64,000 nucleotides of DNA, taken from contig NZ_WIWC01000014.1 in the NCBI RefSeq assembly GCF_009600315.1, forward strand, positions 43,749 through 107,748, in the 5' to 3' direction. How positions within the stretch are numbered: position 1 is the first letter of the stretch; each line of letters opens with the position of its first letter. Shown piece by piece: positions 14,185-23,818 of this stretch. The translations under genes were made by a program, and so were the position numbers. The stretch is from Pseudomonas helleri. Its GTDB lineage: Bacteria > Pseudomonadota > Gammaproteobacteria > Pseudomonadales > Pseudomonadaceae. The notes below the pieces were generated by a model. That model worked only from the letters and a program-made list of their open reading frames with translations, did no database searches and had not been told where the DNA came from.

Positions 14185-15522
14185 ATGACAAAGAAGTATT
14201 TTGGCACCGACGGTATTCGTGGTCGGGTCGGCGTCTATCCGATCACCCCAGACTTTATGCTTAAGTTGGGATGGGCTGCGGGCATGGCGTTTCGCAGTAA
14301 GGGGGCTTGTCGAATTCTAGTAGGTAAGGATACGCGGATTTCCGGTTACATGTTTGAATCTGCCCTGGAAGCCGGTTTGTCTGCGGCCGGTGCTGATGTG
14401 ATGTTGCTGGGGCCAATGCCGACGCCAGCCATTGCTTACCTGTCGCGTACTTTTCATGCGCAGGCGGGTATTGTGATCAGTGCATCGCACAATCCTCATG
14501 ATGACAACGGTATCAAGTTCTTTTCGGGTGATGGCACCAAGCTCCCGGATGATGTTGAGTTGATGATCGAGGAGTTGCTGGATGCTCCTATGACGGTCGT
14601 TGATTCTGACAAGCTCGGGAAGGTGTCACGCATCAATGATGCCCCGGGTCGCTATATCGAATTTTGCAAAAGCAGTGTCCCTACCAGCACCAATTTCAGC
14701 GATCTCAATATCGTTCTGGATTGTGCGCATGGTGCTACCTATAAAGTTGCCCCCAGTGTGTTTAAGGAGTTGGGTGCGCAAGTCACGGTTTTATCGGCTC
14801 AGCCTAATGGTTTGAACATTAACGACAACTGTGGCTCAACCCATATGGAGTCATTGCAGGCGGCGGTGCTGGCCGAGGGTGCGGACCTGGGCATTGCTTT
14901 TGATGGCGATGGTGATCGGGTCTTGATGGTGGATCATACGGGTGCAATTGTTGATGGTGATGAGTTGCTGTTCATCATTGCCAGAGATTTGCACGAGCGC
15001 GGCAAGTTGCAAGGCGGTGTTGTCGGCACATTGATGAGCAATTTGGGGCTTGAACTGGCGCTAGGCAATCTTGGGATTCCTTTTGTGCGCGCCAATGTCG
15101 GCGACCGCTATGTGATTGCTGAGCTGCAAGAGCGTGAATGGCTGATTGGTGGGGAGAACTCCGGTCACATTCTCTGTCTGCAAAACACCACAACCGGCGA
15201 TGCCATAATCGCGGCGCTTCAGGTGTTGATGGCTTTGCGTCGGCGCGGTGAGGGGTTGGCGCAAGCTCGACAGGCTTTGCGTAAATGTCCGCAAGTACTG
15301 GTCAATGTCCGTTTTGGTGGGGGTGTTAACCCGTTGGAACATCCTGCTGTCAAAGAGGCGTGCGCGCGGGTAACGGAAGCGATGCAAGGGCGTGGTCGTG
15401 TGCTTTTGCGTAAGTCTGGAACCGAGCCGTTAGTGCGCGTCATGGTTGAAGGCGATGATGAAACGATGGTTCGCGGATATGCCGAAGAGCTTGCAAAACT
15501 GGTAAGTGAAGTTTGTGCCTGA
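14185..15522 (+). CDS. glmM: Phosphoglucosamine mutase
   Basis: GlmM interconverts glucosamine-6-phosphate and glucosamine-1-phosphate for UDP-GlcNAc, feeding peptidoglycan and LPS. The 445-residue protein opens with [10 protein letters not shown]. It carries the phosphoserine loop [15 protein letters not shown] (catalytic Ser near residue 101), the metal site FDGDGDRV, the sugar-binding GGENSGH and the phosphate-binding [12 protein letters not shown]. The length matches E. coli GlmM (445). A good ribosome-binding site, GGAG, precedes the ATG. Confidence 0.99.
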   Translation: MTKKYFGTDGIRGRVGVYPITPDFMLKLGWAAGMAFRSKGACRILVGKDTRISGYMFESALEAGLSAAGADVMLLGPMPTPAIAYLSRTFHAQAGIVISASHNPHDDNGIKFFSGDGTKLPDDVELMIEELLDAPMTVVDSDKLGKVSRINDAPGRYIEFCKSSVPTSTNFSDLNIVLDCAHGATYKVAPSVFKELGAQVTVLSAQPNGLNINDNCGSTHMESLQAAVLAEGADLGIAFDGDGDRVLMVDHTGAIVDGDELLFIIARDLHERGKLQGGVVGTLMSNLGLELALGNLGIPFVRANVGDRYVIAELQEREWLIGGENSGHILCLQNTTTGDAIIAALQVLMALRRRGEGLAQARQALRKCPQVLVNVRFGGGVNPLEHPAVKEACARVTEAMQGRGRVLLRKSGTEPLVRVMVEGDDETMVRGYAEELAKLVSEVCA

Positions 15523-15588
15523 ATTCGGCTTGCCAGCGCGGATGTGGTTGGGTAACATCTGCGCCCACTTTGACCGATGAGGTAAAGC

Positions 15589-16344
15589 ATGCGTCGCATG
15601 ATGGTAGCTGGTAACTGGAAGATGTACGGTACCCGCGCCAGCGTCGATGCGCTGATCAGCGGTCTGCGTGGTTTAGCTTTGCCAACCGATGTTGATGTTG
15701 CAGTTTTCCCGCCTCAGCTGTTTATTGATCGTGTTATCAATGGCTTGCAAGGCGCGCCAATTTACGTTGGTGCTCAGGATGCTGCGGTGAAGTCGGAGCA
15801 GGGTGCCTTGACTGGTGAGATTTCTTCGAGCCAGTTGTTGGACGCAGGTTGCAAGCTGGTGCTTGTGGGGCATTCGGAGCGTCGCCTGATTCTGGGTGAG
15901 CAGGATGAAACACTTAATCGCAAGTTTGCAGCGGCTCAAGCCTCTGGTTTGACGCCGGTGTTGTGCATAGGTGAAACCCTGGAGCAGCGCGAAGCGGGGC
16001 AAACGCTGGAAGTGGTAGAGCGTCAACTGAATGCCGTGATTGACGAGTTTGGTATTGATGCTTTTGTAAATGCTGTGATTGCATACGAGCCGGTCTGGGC
16101 TATAGGCACCGGGCTGACCGCATCACCACAGCAGGCGCAAGATGTGCATGCGGCCATTCGCGCACAACTGGCGCAAAAGAATTCTGAAGTGGCACAAGGT
16201 GTGCGGCTTCTATACGGCGGCAGCGTGAAGGCGGCCAATGCGGTCGAACTGTTCAGCATGCCGGATATCGATGGGGGACTCATTGGCGGGGCTTCCCTGA
16301 ATGCAGATGAGTTCGGTGCGATCATTCGTGCCGCAGGAAACTGA
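15589..16344 (+). CDS. tpiA: Triosephosphate isomerase
   Basis: TpiA interconverts dihydroxyacetone phosphate and glyceraldehyde-3-phosphate. The 251-residue product has the N-terminal VAGNWKM with the catalytic Lys, the catalytic His in LVGHSERR, the catalytic Glu in [11 protein letters not shown], and the phosphate-binding LLYGGSVKA. The length is normal. It starts 66 bases after glmM and is three bases from secG, so tpiA and secG share a transcript. Confidence 0.99.
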   Translation: MRRMMVAGNWKMYGTRASVDALISGLRGLALPTDVDVAVFPPQLFIDRVINGLQGAPIYVGAQDAAVKSEQGALTGEISSSQLLDAGCKLVLVGHSERRLILGEQDETLNRKFAAAQASGLTPVLCIGETLEQREAGQTLEVVERQLNAVIDEFGIDAFVNAVIAYEPVWAIGTGLTASPQQAQDVHAAIRAQLAQKNSEVAQGVRLLYGGSVKAANAVELFSMPDIDGGLIGGASLNADEFGAIIRAAGN

Positions 16345-16347
16345 GAA

Positions 16348-16731
16348 ATGCTGGATAACGTCGTAACTGTGTTTCATCTGCTGACAGCATTGGGTGTAAT
16401 TGCCCTGGTTCTGCTGCAACAGGGTAAAGGGGCGGATGCTGGAGCATCTTTCGGCGCAGGTGCATCAAATACTGTGTTCGGAAGCCAAGGTTCCTCTACC
16501 TTTCTTAGTAAGTTTACTGCTATACTTGCCGCAGGTTTTTTCATAACCAGCTTAGGGTTAGGTTACTTTGCTAAAGAGAAAGCTGAACAGCTGACTCAAG
16601 TAGGTTTGCCAAATCCAGCGGTGTTGGAAGTTCCAGTGCAAAAGCCGGCTTCAGATGATGTTCCGGTGCTTGAAGAGCAAAAGTCGGCAACTCCTGCGAC
16701 TGACGTACCTCCAGCTCAAGAGCAAAAGTAA
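16348..16731 (+). CDS. secG: Protein translocase subunit SecG
   Basis: SecG is the small inner-membrane subunit of the SecYEG channel and assists SecA-driven export. The 127-residue protein has two membrane segments (about residues 4-22 and 50-72) separated by the conserved Gly/Ala-rich loop [17 protein letters not shown] and NTVFGSQG. The C-terminal 45 residues are hydrophilic and rich in Pro, Glu and Lys. The tRNA-Leu gene follows 29 bases after the stop, as in E. coli. Confidence 0.97.
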   Translation: MLDNVVTVFHLLTALGVIALVLLQQGKGADAGASFGAGASNTVFGSQGSSTFLSKFTAILAAGFFITSLGLGYFAKEKAEQLTQVGLPNPAVLEVPVQKPASDDVPVLEEQKSATPATDVPPAQEQK

Positions 16732-16760
16732 AACGGGTTTCATGATGTAAACGTAGTATT

Positions 16761-16846
16761 GCCGAGGTGGTGGAATTGGTAGACACGCAACCTTGAGGTG
16801 GTTGTGCCCATAGGGTGTAGGGGTTCGAGTCCCCTTCTCGGTACCA
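16761..16846 (+). tRNA. tRNA-Leu (anticodon GAG)
   Basis: The 86-base sequence, including an encoded CCA end, folds as a class II tRNA. The acceptor GCCGAGG pairs with TCTCGGT, the anticodon stem CAACC/GGTTG encloses the loop TTGAGGT, there is a long variable arm, and the T arm is GGGG-TTCGAGT-CCCC. The anticodon is GAG, reading CUC/CUU leucine codons. It is close behind secG and followed by a terminator, so it may be read through from secG. Confidence 0.97.
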
Positions 16847-16858
16847 ATTATCAAGAAT

Positions 16859-16880
16859 GCCCGCAGTAGCGGGCTTTCTT
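16859..16880 (+). terminator. Intrinsic terminator after tRNA-Leu
   Basis: GCCCGC (16859-16864), loop AGTA, GCGGGC (16869-16874), then TTTCTT. It lies 12 bases after the tRNA CCA end. Confidence 0.8.
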
Positions 16881-16897
16881 GTATGTGGAAGGTTGGA

Positions 16898-16926
16898 TTG
16901 ACCCTGAAAAGGATCAACCGTATACT
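16898..16926 (+). promoter_or_regulatory. Sigma-70 promoter for initiator tRNA and the rimP-nusA-infB operon
   Basis: A -35 box TTGACC (16898-16903) and a -10 box TATACT (16921-16926) are separated by 17 bases. The predicted start near 16933 is about ten bases before the initiator tRNA. This matches a strong stable-RNA promoter. Confidence 0.8.
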
Positions 16927-16942
16927 TCCGCTCCAGCTTTGT

Positions 16943-17019
<77 letters not shown>

Positions 17020-17029
17020 GTTTTAGCGG

Positions 17030-17052
17030 AGCCCCTTATTAGGGGCTTTTTG
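17030..17052 (+). terminator. Intrinsic terminator after initiator tRNA
   Basis: AGCCCCT (17030-17036), loop TATT, AGGGGCT (17041-17047) and a T run. It lies ten bases after the tRNA end. Confidence 0.85.
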
Positions 17053-17097
17053 TTAACTGGACACTTTATAGCGTCGGTATTCAACGACGTTTCAGAG

Positions 17098-17120
17098 ATG
17101 GGCGCTTCGCCCATTTTTTT
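17098..17120 (+). terminator. Second terminator-like hairpin in the rimP leader
   Basis: ATGGGCG (17098-17104), loop CTT, CGCCCAT (17108-17114), then a run of seven T. It lies 40 bases before the rimP start, so together with the previous hairpin it could attenuate readthrough from the tRNA promoter into the operon. Confidence 0.8.
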
Positions 17121-17160
17121 ATTTTGCACAGCATGCACAAACATGCACTAGGGGGTTCAG

Positions 17161-17619
17161 GTGTCGAGCAAGCTAGAAGAGTTGCAGGCCTTGTTGGCCC
17201 CGGTGGTCGTGGCCCTAGGCTATGAATGCTGGGGTATTGAATTTTCGGCTCAAGGCCGCCATTCAATGTTGCGTGTGTATATCGACAAGGAAGGCGGCGT
17301 ACTGGTGGATGACTGCGCTATCGTCAGTCGTCAAATCAGCGGCGTTCTGGATGTCGAAGATCCTATCGCTGTTGAATACACCCTTGAAGTTTCTTCTCCT
17401 GGCATGGAACGCCCTCTGTTCACTCTCGAACAGTTTGCCCAATTTGTCGGTGAGCAAGTGAAGATCAAGCTGCGCTCGCCTTTTGAAGGGCGACGCAACT
17501 TTCAGGGCCTTCTGCGCGGCGTAGAAGAGCAGGACATTGTGGTGCAGGTTGAAGACCATGAATTCCTGTTGCCGATCGATATGATCGACAAGGCCAACAT
17601 TATTCCCAGTTTTGACTGA
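17161..17619 (+). CDS. rimP: Ribosome maturation factor RimP
   Basis: RimP binds the 30S subunit during late assembly. The 152-residue protein starts at GTG, with GGGGG 8 to 4 bases upstream. It shows the family sequence [39 protein letters not shown] and [14 protein letters not shown]. Two domains are expected: an N-terminal alpha/beta domain (about 1-80) and a C-terminal Sm-like domain. It heads the conserved rimP-nusA-infB-rbfA-truB-rpsO-pnp series. Confidence 0.97.
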   Translation: MSSKLEELQALLAPVVVALGYECWGIEFSAQGRHSMLRVYIDKEGGVLVDDCAIVSRQISGVLDVEDPIAVEYTLEVSSPGMERPLFTLEQFAQFVGEQVKIKLRSPFEGRRNFQGLLRGVEEQDIVVQVEDHEFLLPIDMIDKANIIPSFD

Positions 17620-17666
17620 GACGCGGATCCCGCGGATCCAATGGCTTGCGAAAGGCGAGGCGTACG

Positions 17667-19148
17667 ATGAGCAAAGAAGTACTGCTGGTTGTTGAGTCGG
17701 TGTCCAATGAAAAGGGCGTACCGGCAAACGTTATTTTTGAGGCGCTGGAATTGGCTTTGGCCACAGCGACCAAAAAACGTTTTGAAGACGAAGTCGATCT
17801 GCGTGTGGAAATCAATCGCCACACCGGTAACTATGAGACTTTCCGTCGCTGGACTGTGGTCGAAGACGAAGATCTGGATGATCCAGCAATCGAGTTGGCG
17901 GTAGACCAGGCCCAAGCGAAACAGCCAGGCGCTGTAGCTGGCGATATTATCGAAGAGAAAATCGATTCTATCGAATTCGGTCGGATCGCTGCACAAACGG
18001 CCAAACAGGTCATTGTGCAAAAAGTCCGCGAAGCTGAGCGTGCTCAAGTAGTCGATGCTTATCGTGAGCGTCTGGGCGAAATCATTTCGGGCACCGTTAA
18101 AAAGGTGACACGTGACAATGTGATCGTTGATCTGGGTAACAACGCTGAAGCGTTGCTGGCCCGTGAAGACATCATCTCGCGTGAAACCTTCCGTGTTGGC
18201 GTACGCCTTCGCGCGTTGCTCAAGGAAATTCGTACCGAGAACCGCGGTCCTCAACTGATTTTGTCGCGTACAGCGCCAGAGATGTTGATCGAGCTGTTCC
18301 GTATTGAGGTTCCAGAGATCTCCGAAGGTCTGATCGAAGTGATGGCGGCCTCCCGCGATCCTGGATCTCGCGCTAAAATAGCCGTTCGCTCCAAAGATAA
18401 ACGCATTGACCCGCAAGGTGCTTGCATTGGTATGCGCGGTTCGCGCGTCCAGGCAGTATCGGGTGAGTTGGGCGGAGAGCGAGTGGATATCGTCCTTTGG
18501 GATGACAACCCGGCGCAGTTCGTGATCAACGCAATGTCGCCAGCTGAAGTAGCGGCAATTATTGTTGACGAAGATGCCCATGCAATGGACATCGCCGTTG
18601 GCGCAGACAATCTGGCCCAGGCGATTGGTCGCGGCGGTCAGAACGTACGTTTGGCTAGCCAGTTGACTGGCTGGACCTTGAACGTGATGACCGAATCGGA
18701 CATCCAGGCTAAACAGCAAGCAGAAACCGGCGACATCCTGCGTAACTTCATCGAAGAGCTTGAAGTTGATGAAGACCTCGCGCAGGTACTGGTTGATGAA
18801 GGCTTTACCAGCCTGGAAGAGATTGCCTACGTACCGGTGGAGGAAATGCTCAACATCGATGGCTTTGACGAAGATACCGTCAACGAGCTTCGCGCTCGAG
18901 CCAAGGATCGTTTGTTGACTAAAGCCATCGCTACTGAGGAAAAGCTGGCAGACGCCCATCCGGCCGAAGACCTGCTCTCGCTTGAGGGTATGGACAAGGA
19001 TTTGGCGATGGAACTGGCGGTGCGCGGCGTAATTACCCGCGAAGACCTGGCCGAGCAGTCTATTGACGATCTGCTCGACATCGACGGCATTGACTCAGAT
19101 CGTGCCGGCAAGTTGATCATGGCCGCCCGAGCCCATTGGTTCGAGTAA
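17667..19148 (+). CDS. nusA: Transcription termination/antitermination factor NusA
   Basis: NusA binds RNA polymerase and modulates pausing, termination and rRNA antitermination. The start at ATG 17667 ([12 protein letters not shown]) has AAGGCGAGG upstream; an in-frame ATG at 17646 adds seven unlikely residues. The 493-residue protein has the N-terminal polymerase-binding domain (about 1-130), an S1 domain ([18 protein letters not shown]), KH domains (with [12 protein letters not shown]), and two C-terminal acidic repeats. The repeats are [20 protein letters not shown] and its partner ending in a [11 protein letters not shown] segment. Confidence 0.99.
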   Translation: MSKEVLLVVESVSNEKGVPANVIFEALELALATATKKRFEDEVDLRVEINRHTGNYETFRRWTVVEDEDLDDPAIELAVDQAQAKQPGAVAGDIIEEKIDSIEFGRIAAQTAKQVIVQKVREAERAQVVDAYRERLGEIISGTVKKVTRDNVIVDLGNNAEALLAREDIISRETFRVGVRLRALLKEIRTENRGPQLILSRTAPEMLIELFRIEVPEISEGLIEVMAASRDPGSRAKIAVRSKDKRIDPQGACIGMRGSRVQAVSGELGGERVDIVLWDDNPAQFVINAMSPAEVAAIIVDEDAHAMDIAVGADNLAQAIGRGGQNVRLASQLTGWTLNVMTESDIQAKQQAETGDILRNFIEELEVDEDLAQVLVDEGFTSLEEIAYVPVEEMLNIDGFDEDTVNELRARAKDRLLTKAIATEEKLADAHPAEDLLSLEGMDKDLAMELAVRGVITREDLAEQSIDDLLDIDGIDSDRAGKLIMAARAHWFE

Positions 19149-19175
19149 CTAGGCGCGGCCTGAGGAGAGAAATGC

Positions 19176-21680
19176 ATGACGCAAGTCACGGTGAAACAAC
19201 TGGCCGATGAGGTCAAAACACCGGTTGAGCGCCTGTTGCAGCAGATGCGTGAGGCAGGTCTGCCGCACACCGCCGCCGAGCAGAATGTAACCGACAGTGA
19301 GAAGCAAGCTCTGCTGACTCACTTGAAAAGCAGCCACAAGGCTAAAGTGGAAGAACCGCGCAAGATCACTTTGCAGCGTAAAACCACAAGCACCCTGCGT
19401 GTTGCTGGCAGCAAAAGCATCAGCGTTGAAGTGCGCAAGAAGAAAGTCTTCGTACAGCGCAGCCCGGAAGAAATTGAAGCCGAGCGCAAACGTGAGATGG
19501 ATGAACGCCGCGCAGTAGAAAATGCTGCACGCCAAAAGGCTGAAGAAGAGTCCAAGCGTCGCGCCGAAGAAGAAGCGCGCCGTCAGCCTGCTCAAGCTGC
19601 TGCCCCGGCAGCCGCAGCGCCTGCACCTGTGCAAGCCGCTCCGGCTCCGAGTGCTGCACCTGCTCCAGCGCCTGCTGATGCACGCAAGCGTGACGAACAG
19701 CGTCGTCCGGACAAGCCACGTGCCGATGATAACAATCGTCGTGGTAATAGCGACGGCGATCGCAAGAACGCTCCGCATCGTGCTTCGGTTAAAGAGAAAG
19801 CACCGACGCCACGTGTTGCTCCGCGCACTTCCGATGAAGAAAGCGACAGCTTCCGTCGTGGTGGCCGCGGCAAGGGCAAGCTGAAGAAACGTAACGCTCA
19901 CGGTTTCCAGAGCCCAACCGGCCCTGTGGTTCGTGACGTTCAGATCGGCGAGACCATCACTGTTGGCGATTTGGCTGCGCAGATGTCGGTCAAGGCTGCT
20001 GAAGTCATCAAGTTCATGTTCAAGCTGGGTACGCCAGCGACCATCAACCAAGTACTGGATCAGGAAACTGCCCAACTGGTTGCTGAGGAACTGGGCCACA
20101 AAGTGACTTTGGTCAGCGACAACGCCCTGGAAGATTCCTTGGCCGAGTCCCTGAAGTTTGAAGGCGAGTCGTTCTCCCGTGCACCGGTTGTGACCGTAAT
20201 GGGCCACGTTGACCACGGTAAAACGTCCCTGCTCGACTACATCCGTCGTGCCAAAGTAGCTGCTGGCGAAGCCGGTGGTATTACTCAGCACATCGGTGCA
20301 TACCACGTTGAAACCGAGCGCGGCATGGTCACGTTCCTCGATACCCCGGGTCACGCTGCGTTTACCGCAATGCGTGCACGTGGTGCCAAGGCGACTGACA
20401 TCGTGATTCTGGTTGTGGCTGCAGACGACGGTGTAATGCCGCAGACCATCGAAGCCGTTCAGCATGCGAAAGCAGCTGGCGTGCCGCTGGTGGTTGCAGT
20501 GAACAAAATCGACAAGCCAGGTGCTGATCTCGATCGCATCCGCAGCGAGTTGTCCGTTCACGGCGTGACGTCGGAAGAGTGGGGTGGTGACACTCCGTTT
20601 GTTTCGGTCTCGGCGAAAATGGGTACTGGCGTTGACGAATTGCTCGAAGCCGTATTGCTGCAAGCTGAAGTTCTGGAACTCAAAGCCACTCCATCGGCTC
20701 CTGGCCGTGGCGTAGTGGTTGAGTCCCGTCTGGACAAAGGCCGCGGTCCTGTTGCAACCGTTCTGGTTCAAGACGGTACTCTGCGCCAAGGCGACATGGT
20801 ACTGGTCGGCTCCAACTACGGCCGCATCCGTGCCATGCTCGATGAGAACGGCAAGCCTATCAAGGAAGCCGGTCCATCCATCCCTGTCGAGATTCTCGGC
20901 CTGGACGGTACGCCAGATGCTGGCGACGAGATGAGCGTGATGACTGACGAGAAGAAGGCGCGTGAAGTTGCCCTGTTCCGTCAAGGCAAGTTCCGCGAAG
21001 TGAAACTGGCGCGTGCTCACGCAGGCAAGCTGGAAAACATCTTCGAGAACATGGGCCAGGAAGAGAAGAAGACGCTTAACATCGTCCTCAAATCTGACGT
21101 CCGTGGTTCGTTGGAAGCTTTGCAGGGCGCTCTCAGTGGCCTGGGTAACGACGAAGTGCAAGTGCGCGTAGTGGGCGGCGGCGTCGGTGGTATCACCGAA
21201 AGCGACGCTAACCTGGCACTGGCTTCCAACGCTGTATTGTTCGGCTTCAACGTGCGTGCTGATGCAGGCGCTCGTAAGATTGTCGAGCAAGAAGGCCTGG
21301 ACATGCGTTACTACAACGTCATCTACGACATCATCGAAGACGTCAAGAAAGCCCTTACCGGCATGCTTGGCAGCGACGTTCGGGAGAATATCCTGGGCAT
21401 TGCTGAAGTCCGCGACGTGTTCCGTTCGCCTAAGTTCGGTGCAATCGCAGGCTGTATGGTGCTGGAAGGTGTTGTACACCGTAACCGTCCAATCCGCGTA
21501 CTGCGTGACGACATCGTTATCTTCGAAGGCGAGCTGGAATCCCTGCGCCGCTTCAAAGATGACGCTGCCGAAGTGCGTGCCGGCATGGAATGCGGTATCG
21601 GCGTCAAGAGCTACAACGACGTTAAAGTCGGCGACAAGATCGAAGTGTTCGAGAAGGTTCAGGTTGCTCGCAGCCTGTAA
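19176..21680 (+). CDS. infB: Translation initiation factor IF-2
   Basis: IF-2 is the GTPase that places initiator tRNA on the 30S subunit and promotes 50S joining. The 834-residue product has an N-terminal IF2N domain. A low-complexity Ala/Pro-rich and then Arg/Asp-rich linker follows at about residues 95-230. The G domain has [17 protein letters not shown] and NKID, and is followed by the beta-barrel and C-terminal fMet-tRNA-binding domains. A second IF2N-like segment ([19 protein letters not shown]) precedes the G domain. GAGGAGAG before the ATG is a strong ribosome-binding site. Confidence 0.99.
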   Translation: MTQVTVKQLADEVKTPVERLLQQMREAGLPHTAAEQNVTDSEKQALLTHLKSSHKAKVEEPRKITLQRKTTSTLRVAGSKSISVEVRKKKVFVQRSPEEIEAERKREMDERRAVENAARQKAEEESKRRAEEEARRQPAQAAAPAAAAPAPVQAAPAPSAAPAPAPADARKRDEQRRPDKPRADDNNRRGNSDGDRKNAPHRASVKEKAPTPRVAPRTSDEESDSFRRGGRGKGKLKKRNAHGFQSPTGPVVRDVQIGETITVGDLAAQMSVKAAEVIKFMFKLGTPATINQVLDQETAQLVAEELGHKVTLVSDNALEDSLAESLKFEGESFSRAPVVTVMGHVDHGKTSLLDYIRRAKVAAGEAGGITQHIGAYHVETERGMVTFLDTPGHAAFTAMRARGAKATDIVILVVAADDGVMPQTIEAVQHAKAAGVPLVVAVNKIDKPGADLDRIRSELSVHGVTSEEWGGDTPFVSVSAKMGTGVDELLEAVLLQAEVLELKATPSAPGRGVVVESRLDKGRGPVATVLVQDGTLRQGDMVLVGSNYGRIRAMLDENGKPIKEAGPSIPVEILGLDGTPDAGDEMSVMTDEKKAREVALFRQGKFREVKLARAHAGKLENIFENMGQEEKKTLNIVLKSDVRGSLEALQGALSGLGNDEVQVRVVGGGVGGITESDANLALASNAVLFGFNVRADAGARKIVEQEGLDMRYYNVIYDIIEDVKKALTGMLGSDVRENILGIAEVRDVFRSPKFGAIAGCMVLEGVVHRNRPIRVLRDDIVIFEGELESLRRFKDDAAEVRAGMECGIGVKSYNDVKVGDKIEVFEKVQVARSL

Positions 21681-21751
21681 ACCGCGAACCTCAAGAGCCA
21701 GGACGAGCCGCAGCATGCAGATGCAGCGCGCTCTTCCCGGACTCTAAACGC

Positions 21752-21785
21752 AACGCCCGGTCCGACTTTTGTCTGGCCGGGCGTT
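21752..21785 (+). other. Long dyad between infB and rbfA
   Basis: AACGCCCGG (21752-21760) pairs with CCGGGCGTT (21777-21785) around a 16-base loop that can pair further. No T run follows, so it is more likely a stabilising or processing hairpin than a full terminator. Confidence 0.5.
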
Positions 21786-21838
21786 TGCCGCTTTCAGAAC
21801 GCATGGGTTTCCCATGGGTGAGTAACAGGTAACAAGAC

Positions 21839-22240
21839 ATGGCAAAAGAATACAGCCGTACCCAACGTATCGGCGATCAGATGCAGCGTGAGCTGGCTCA
21901 GCTGATCCGTCGCGAAGTCAAAGATCCGCGCGTGGGTCTGGTCACCATTACTGCCGTAGAAGTCAGCCGTGACGTTGGTCACGCGAAGATTTTTATCACG
22001 GTAATGGGGCAGGACAACGCTGAAGATATTGCTCAGACCATCAAGGTTCTGAACTCCGCAGCGGGCTTCCTGCGCATGCAACTGGCACGTGAAATGAAGC
22101 TGCGCAGCGTTCCTCAGTTGCATTTCCACTATGACGAAAGTGTCGTACGTGGTGCTCATCTGTCCGCTTTGATCGAGCGTGCAGTGGCTGAAGACAATCA
22201 GCATCCTGAAGCCACCGCTCCCGAAGACACCAAGGAGTAA
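21839..22240 (+). CDS. rbfA: Ribosome-binding factor A
   Basis: RbfA is a KH-like cold-shock factor for 30S maturation that acts on the 16S 5' end. The 133-residue protein carries the signature [39 protein letters not shown] and [14 protein letters not shown], all classic for RbfA. The C-terminal tail is acidic. It lies between infB and truB; truB begins three bases after its stop. Confidence 0.98.
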   Translation: MAKEYSRTQRIGDQMQRELAQLIRREVKDPRVGLVTITAVEVSRDVGHAKIFITVMGQDNAEDIAQTIKVLNSAAGFLRMQLAREMKLRSVPQLHFHYDESVVRGAHLSALIERAVAEDNQHPEATAPEDTKE

Positions 22241-22243
22241 CCG

Positions 22244-23161
22244 GTGGCTCAGGTCAAGCGTATCCGTCGTAACGTCAGTGGCATCATCCTGCTTGATAAA
22301 CCGCTTGGATTTACCTCCAACGCGGCTTTGCAGAAAGTTCGCTGGCTGCTCAATGCTGAAAAGGCAGGGCACACCGGTAGTCTCGATCCTTTGGCTAGTG
22401 GCGTCTTGCCGTTATGCTTTGGTGAGGCCACCAAGTTTTCGCAATACCTGCTCGATTCCGACAAGGGTTATGAAACCTTGATGCAGTTGGGCAAGACCAC
22501 GACAACGGCTGATGCTGAAGGCGAGGTTTTACAGACGCGCCCGGTGACCGTTGGTCGCGCCGATATTGAAGCTGTATTGCCGAAATTTCGTGGGCAAATC
22601 AGTCAGATACCGCCGATGTACTCTGCGCTCAAGCGTGATGGCCAGCCTCTCTACAAGTTGGCACGTGCAGGTGAAGTGGTGGAGCGTGAACCGCGTTCTG
22701 TTACTATTACCCGCCTCGAATTACTGGCCAGCGAAGGCGACACTGCGCGTTTGGCTGTCGACTGCACCAAAGGCACTTATATCCGTACCCTTGTGGAAGA
22801 TATTGGTGAGCAACTAGGCTGCGGTGCATACGTTGCTGAACTGCGTCGTACGCACGCGGGTCCTTTTAGCCTGGCCCAAACGGTCACGCTGGAAGAACTG
22901 GAAGCGGTGCATGCTGAGGGCGGTAATGAAGCAGTTGACCGCTTCCTGATGCCTTCTGACAGTGGTCTGCTGGATTGGCCGTTGCTGCACTTTTCGGAGG
23001 CTAGCGCGTTCTATTGGCTCAATGGCCAGCCAGTTCGCGCTCCCGATGCGCCGAAGTTCGGCATGGTGCGGGTACAAGATCACAACGGTCGCTTTATCGG
23101 CATCGGTGAAGTGAGCGAAGACGGGCGTATCGCGCCGCGTCGACTGATTCGGTCGGAATGA
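22244..23161 (+). CDS. truB: tRNA pseudouridine(55) synthase TruB
   Basis: TruB makes pseudouridine 55 in the T loop of tRNAs. The 305-residue protein starts at GTG. It has [14 protein letters not shown] and the catalytic Asp in [15 protein letters not shown], plus [16 protein letters not shown] and the motif [13 protein letters not shown]. The C-terminal domain extends the fold. The start codon is three bases downstream of rbfA, implying translational coupling. Confidence 0.98.
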   Translation: MAQVKRIRRNVSGIILLDKPLGFTSNAALQKVRWLLNAEKAGHTGSLDPLASGVLPLCFGEATKFSQYLLDSDKGYETLMQLGKTTTTADAEGEVLQTRPVTVGRADIEAVLPKFRGQISQIPPMYSALKRDGQPLYKLARAGEVVEREPRSVTITRLELLASEGDTARLAVDCTKGTYIRTLVEDIGEQLGCGAYVAELRRTHAGPFSLAQTVTLEELEAVHAEGGNEAVDRFLMPSDSGLLDWPLLHFSEASAFYWLNGQPVRAPDAPKFGMVRVQDHNGRFIGIGEVSEDGRIAPRRLIRSE

Positions 23162-23324
23162 CCGGAACAGGCTGGGCCGGGATGTTATCGTTCCGGGCCG
23201 GACTGAAACGAGGGTGGCTGTTATTAGGCACGGTCACATCTCATTTTTAAATACGAGGATTTGTCCTCGGCCTATTGGATTTGTCTTGTTCGCAAGCAGA
23301 CCCCTAATTGAAAGGAAATGCCTC

Positions 23325-23594
23325 ATGGCACTGACAATCGAACACAAAGCAGAAATCGTAAAAGACTACCAGCAAGCTCCAGGTGATACAGGTTCTCCAG
23401 AAGTGCAGGTTGCACTGCTGACCTTTAACATCAACACGCTGCAAGGTCACTTCAAAGCTAACAGCAAAGATCACCACTCCCGTCGTGGTCTGATCCGCAT
23501 GGTAAACCAGCGTCGCAAGCTGCTGGATTACCTGAAAGGCAAGAACGTTGAGCGTTACAAAGCGCTGATCGCTCGCCTGGGTCTGCGTCGCTAA
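23325..23594 (+). CDS. rpsO: 30S ribosomal protein S15
   Basis: S15 binds the central domain of 16S rRNA and nucleates platform assembly. The 89-residue product has the typical [13 protein letters not shown], the HHSRRGL loop and [13 protein letters not shown]. The start at ATG 23325 has GAAAGGAA upstream; the longer frame opening at 23214 is not supported. The 163-base truB-rpsO gap contains a CGAGGA/TCCTCG hairpin and may hold its own promoter. Confidence 0.99.
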   Translation: MALTIEHKAEIVKDYQQAPGDTGSPEVQVALLTFNINTLQGHFKANSKDHHSRRGLIRMVNQRRKLLDYLKGKNVERYKALIARLGLRR

Positions 23595-23631
23595 TAGCGA
23601 TGTTGCTAGAGGCTGGTTGTCTGTCGTGTGT

Positions 23632-23757
23632 CTGCGGGTTTCCCGCAGTCTCATGGCAGGCTTCCAGCCTCAAGTTTTATCTGGGCTACCCGGATTCTTA
23701 CGAAAGCTTGCCGCTCGGGCTGTTTTCGTAAGCATCTTGAGTCGGGTCATTACCCGA
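23632..23757 (+). promoter_or_regulatory. Structured pnp leader with three hairpins
   Basis: Between rpsO and pnp are CTGCGGG/CCCGCAG (23632-23648), a longer stem CTTACGAAA (23697-23705) with TTTCGTAAG (23724-23732) and an 18-base loop, and TCGGGT/ACCCGA (23742-23757). In E. coli the pnp leader hairpin is cut by RNase III and used for PNPase autoregulation. The central stem is a candidate for the same role here. Confidence 0.55.
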
Positions 23758-23818
23758 TGTTGCACACGATTTTCGCAAGAAACCCGTTCCCCAAGAGCCA
23801 CAAAGAAGGTAGGACACC

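Noticed and set aside
17502..18959. 485-codon open frame antisense to nusA
   Set aside because: Shadow of nusA and end of rimP with no protein-like features.
19149..21716. 855-codon open frame antisense to infB
   Set aside because: Composition follows from IF-2 codon usage; low-complexity and no family resemblance.
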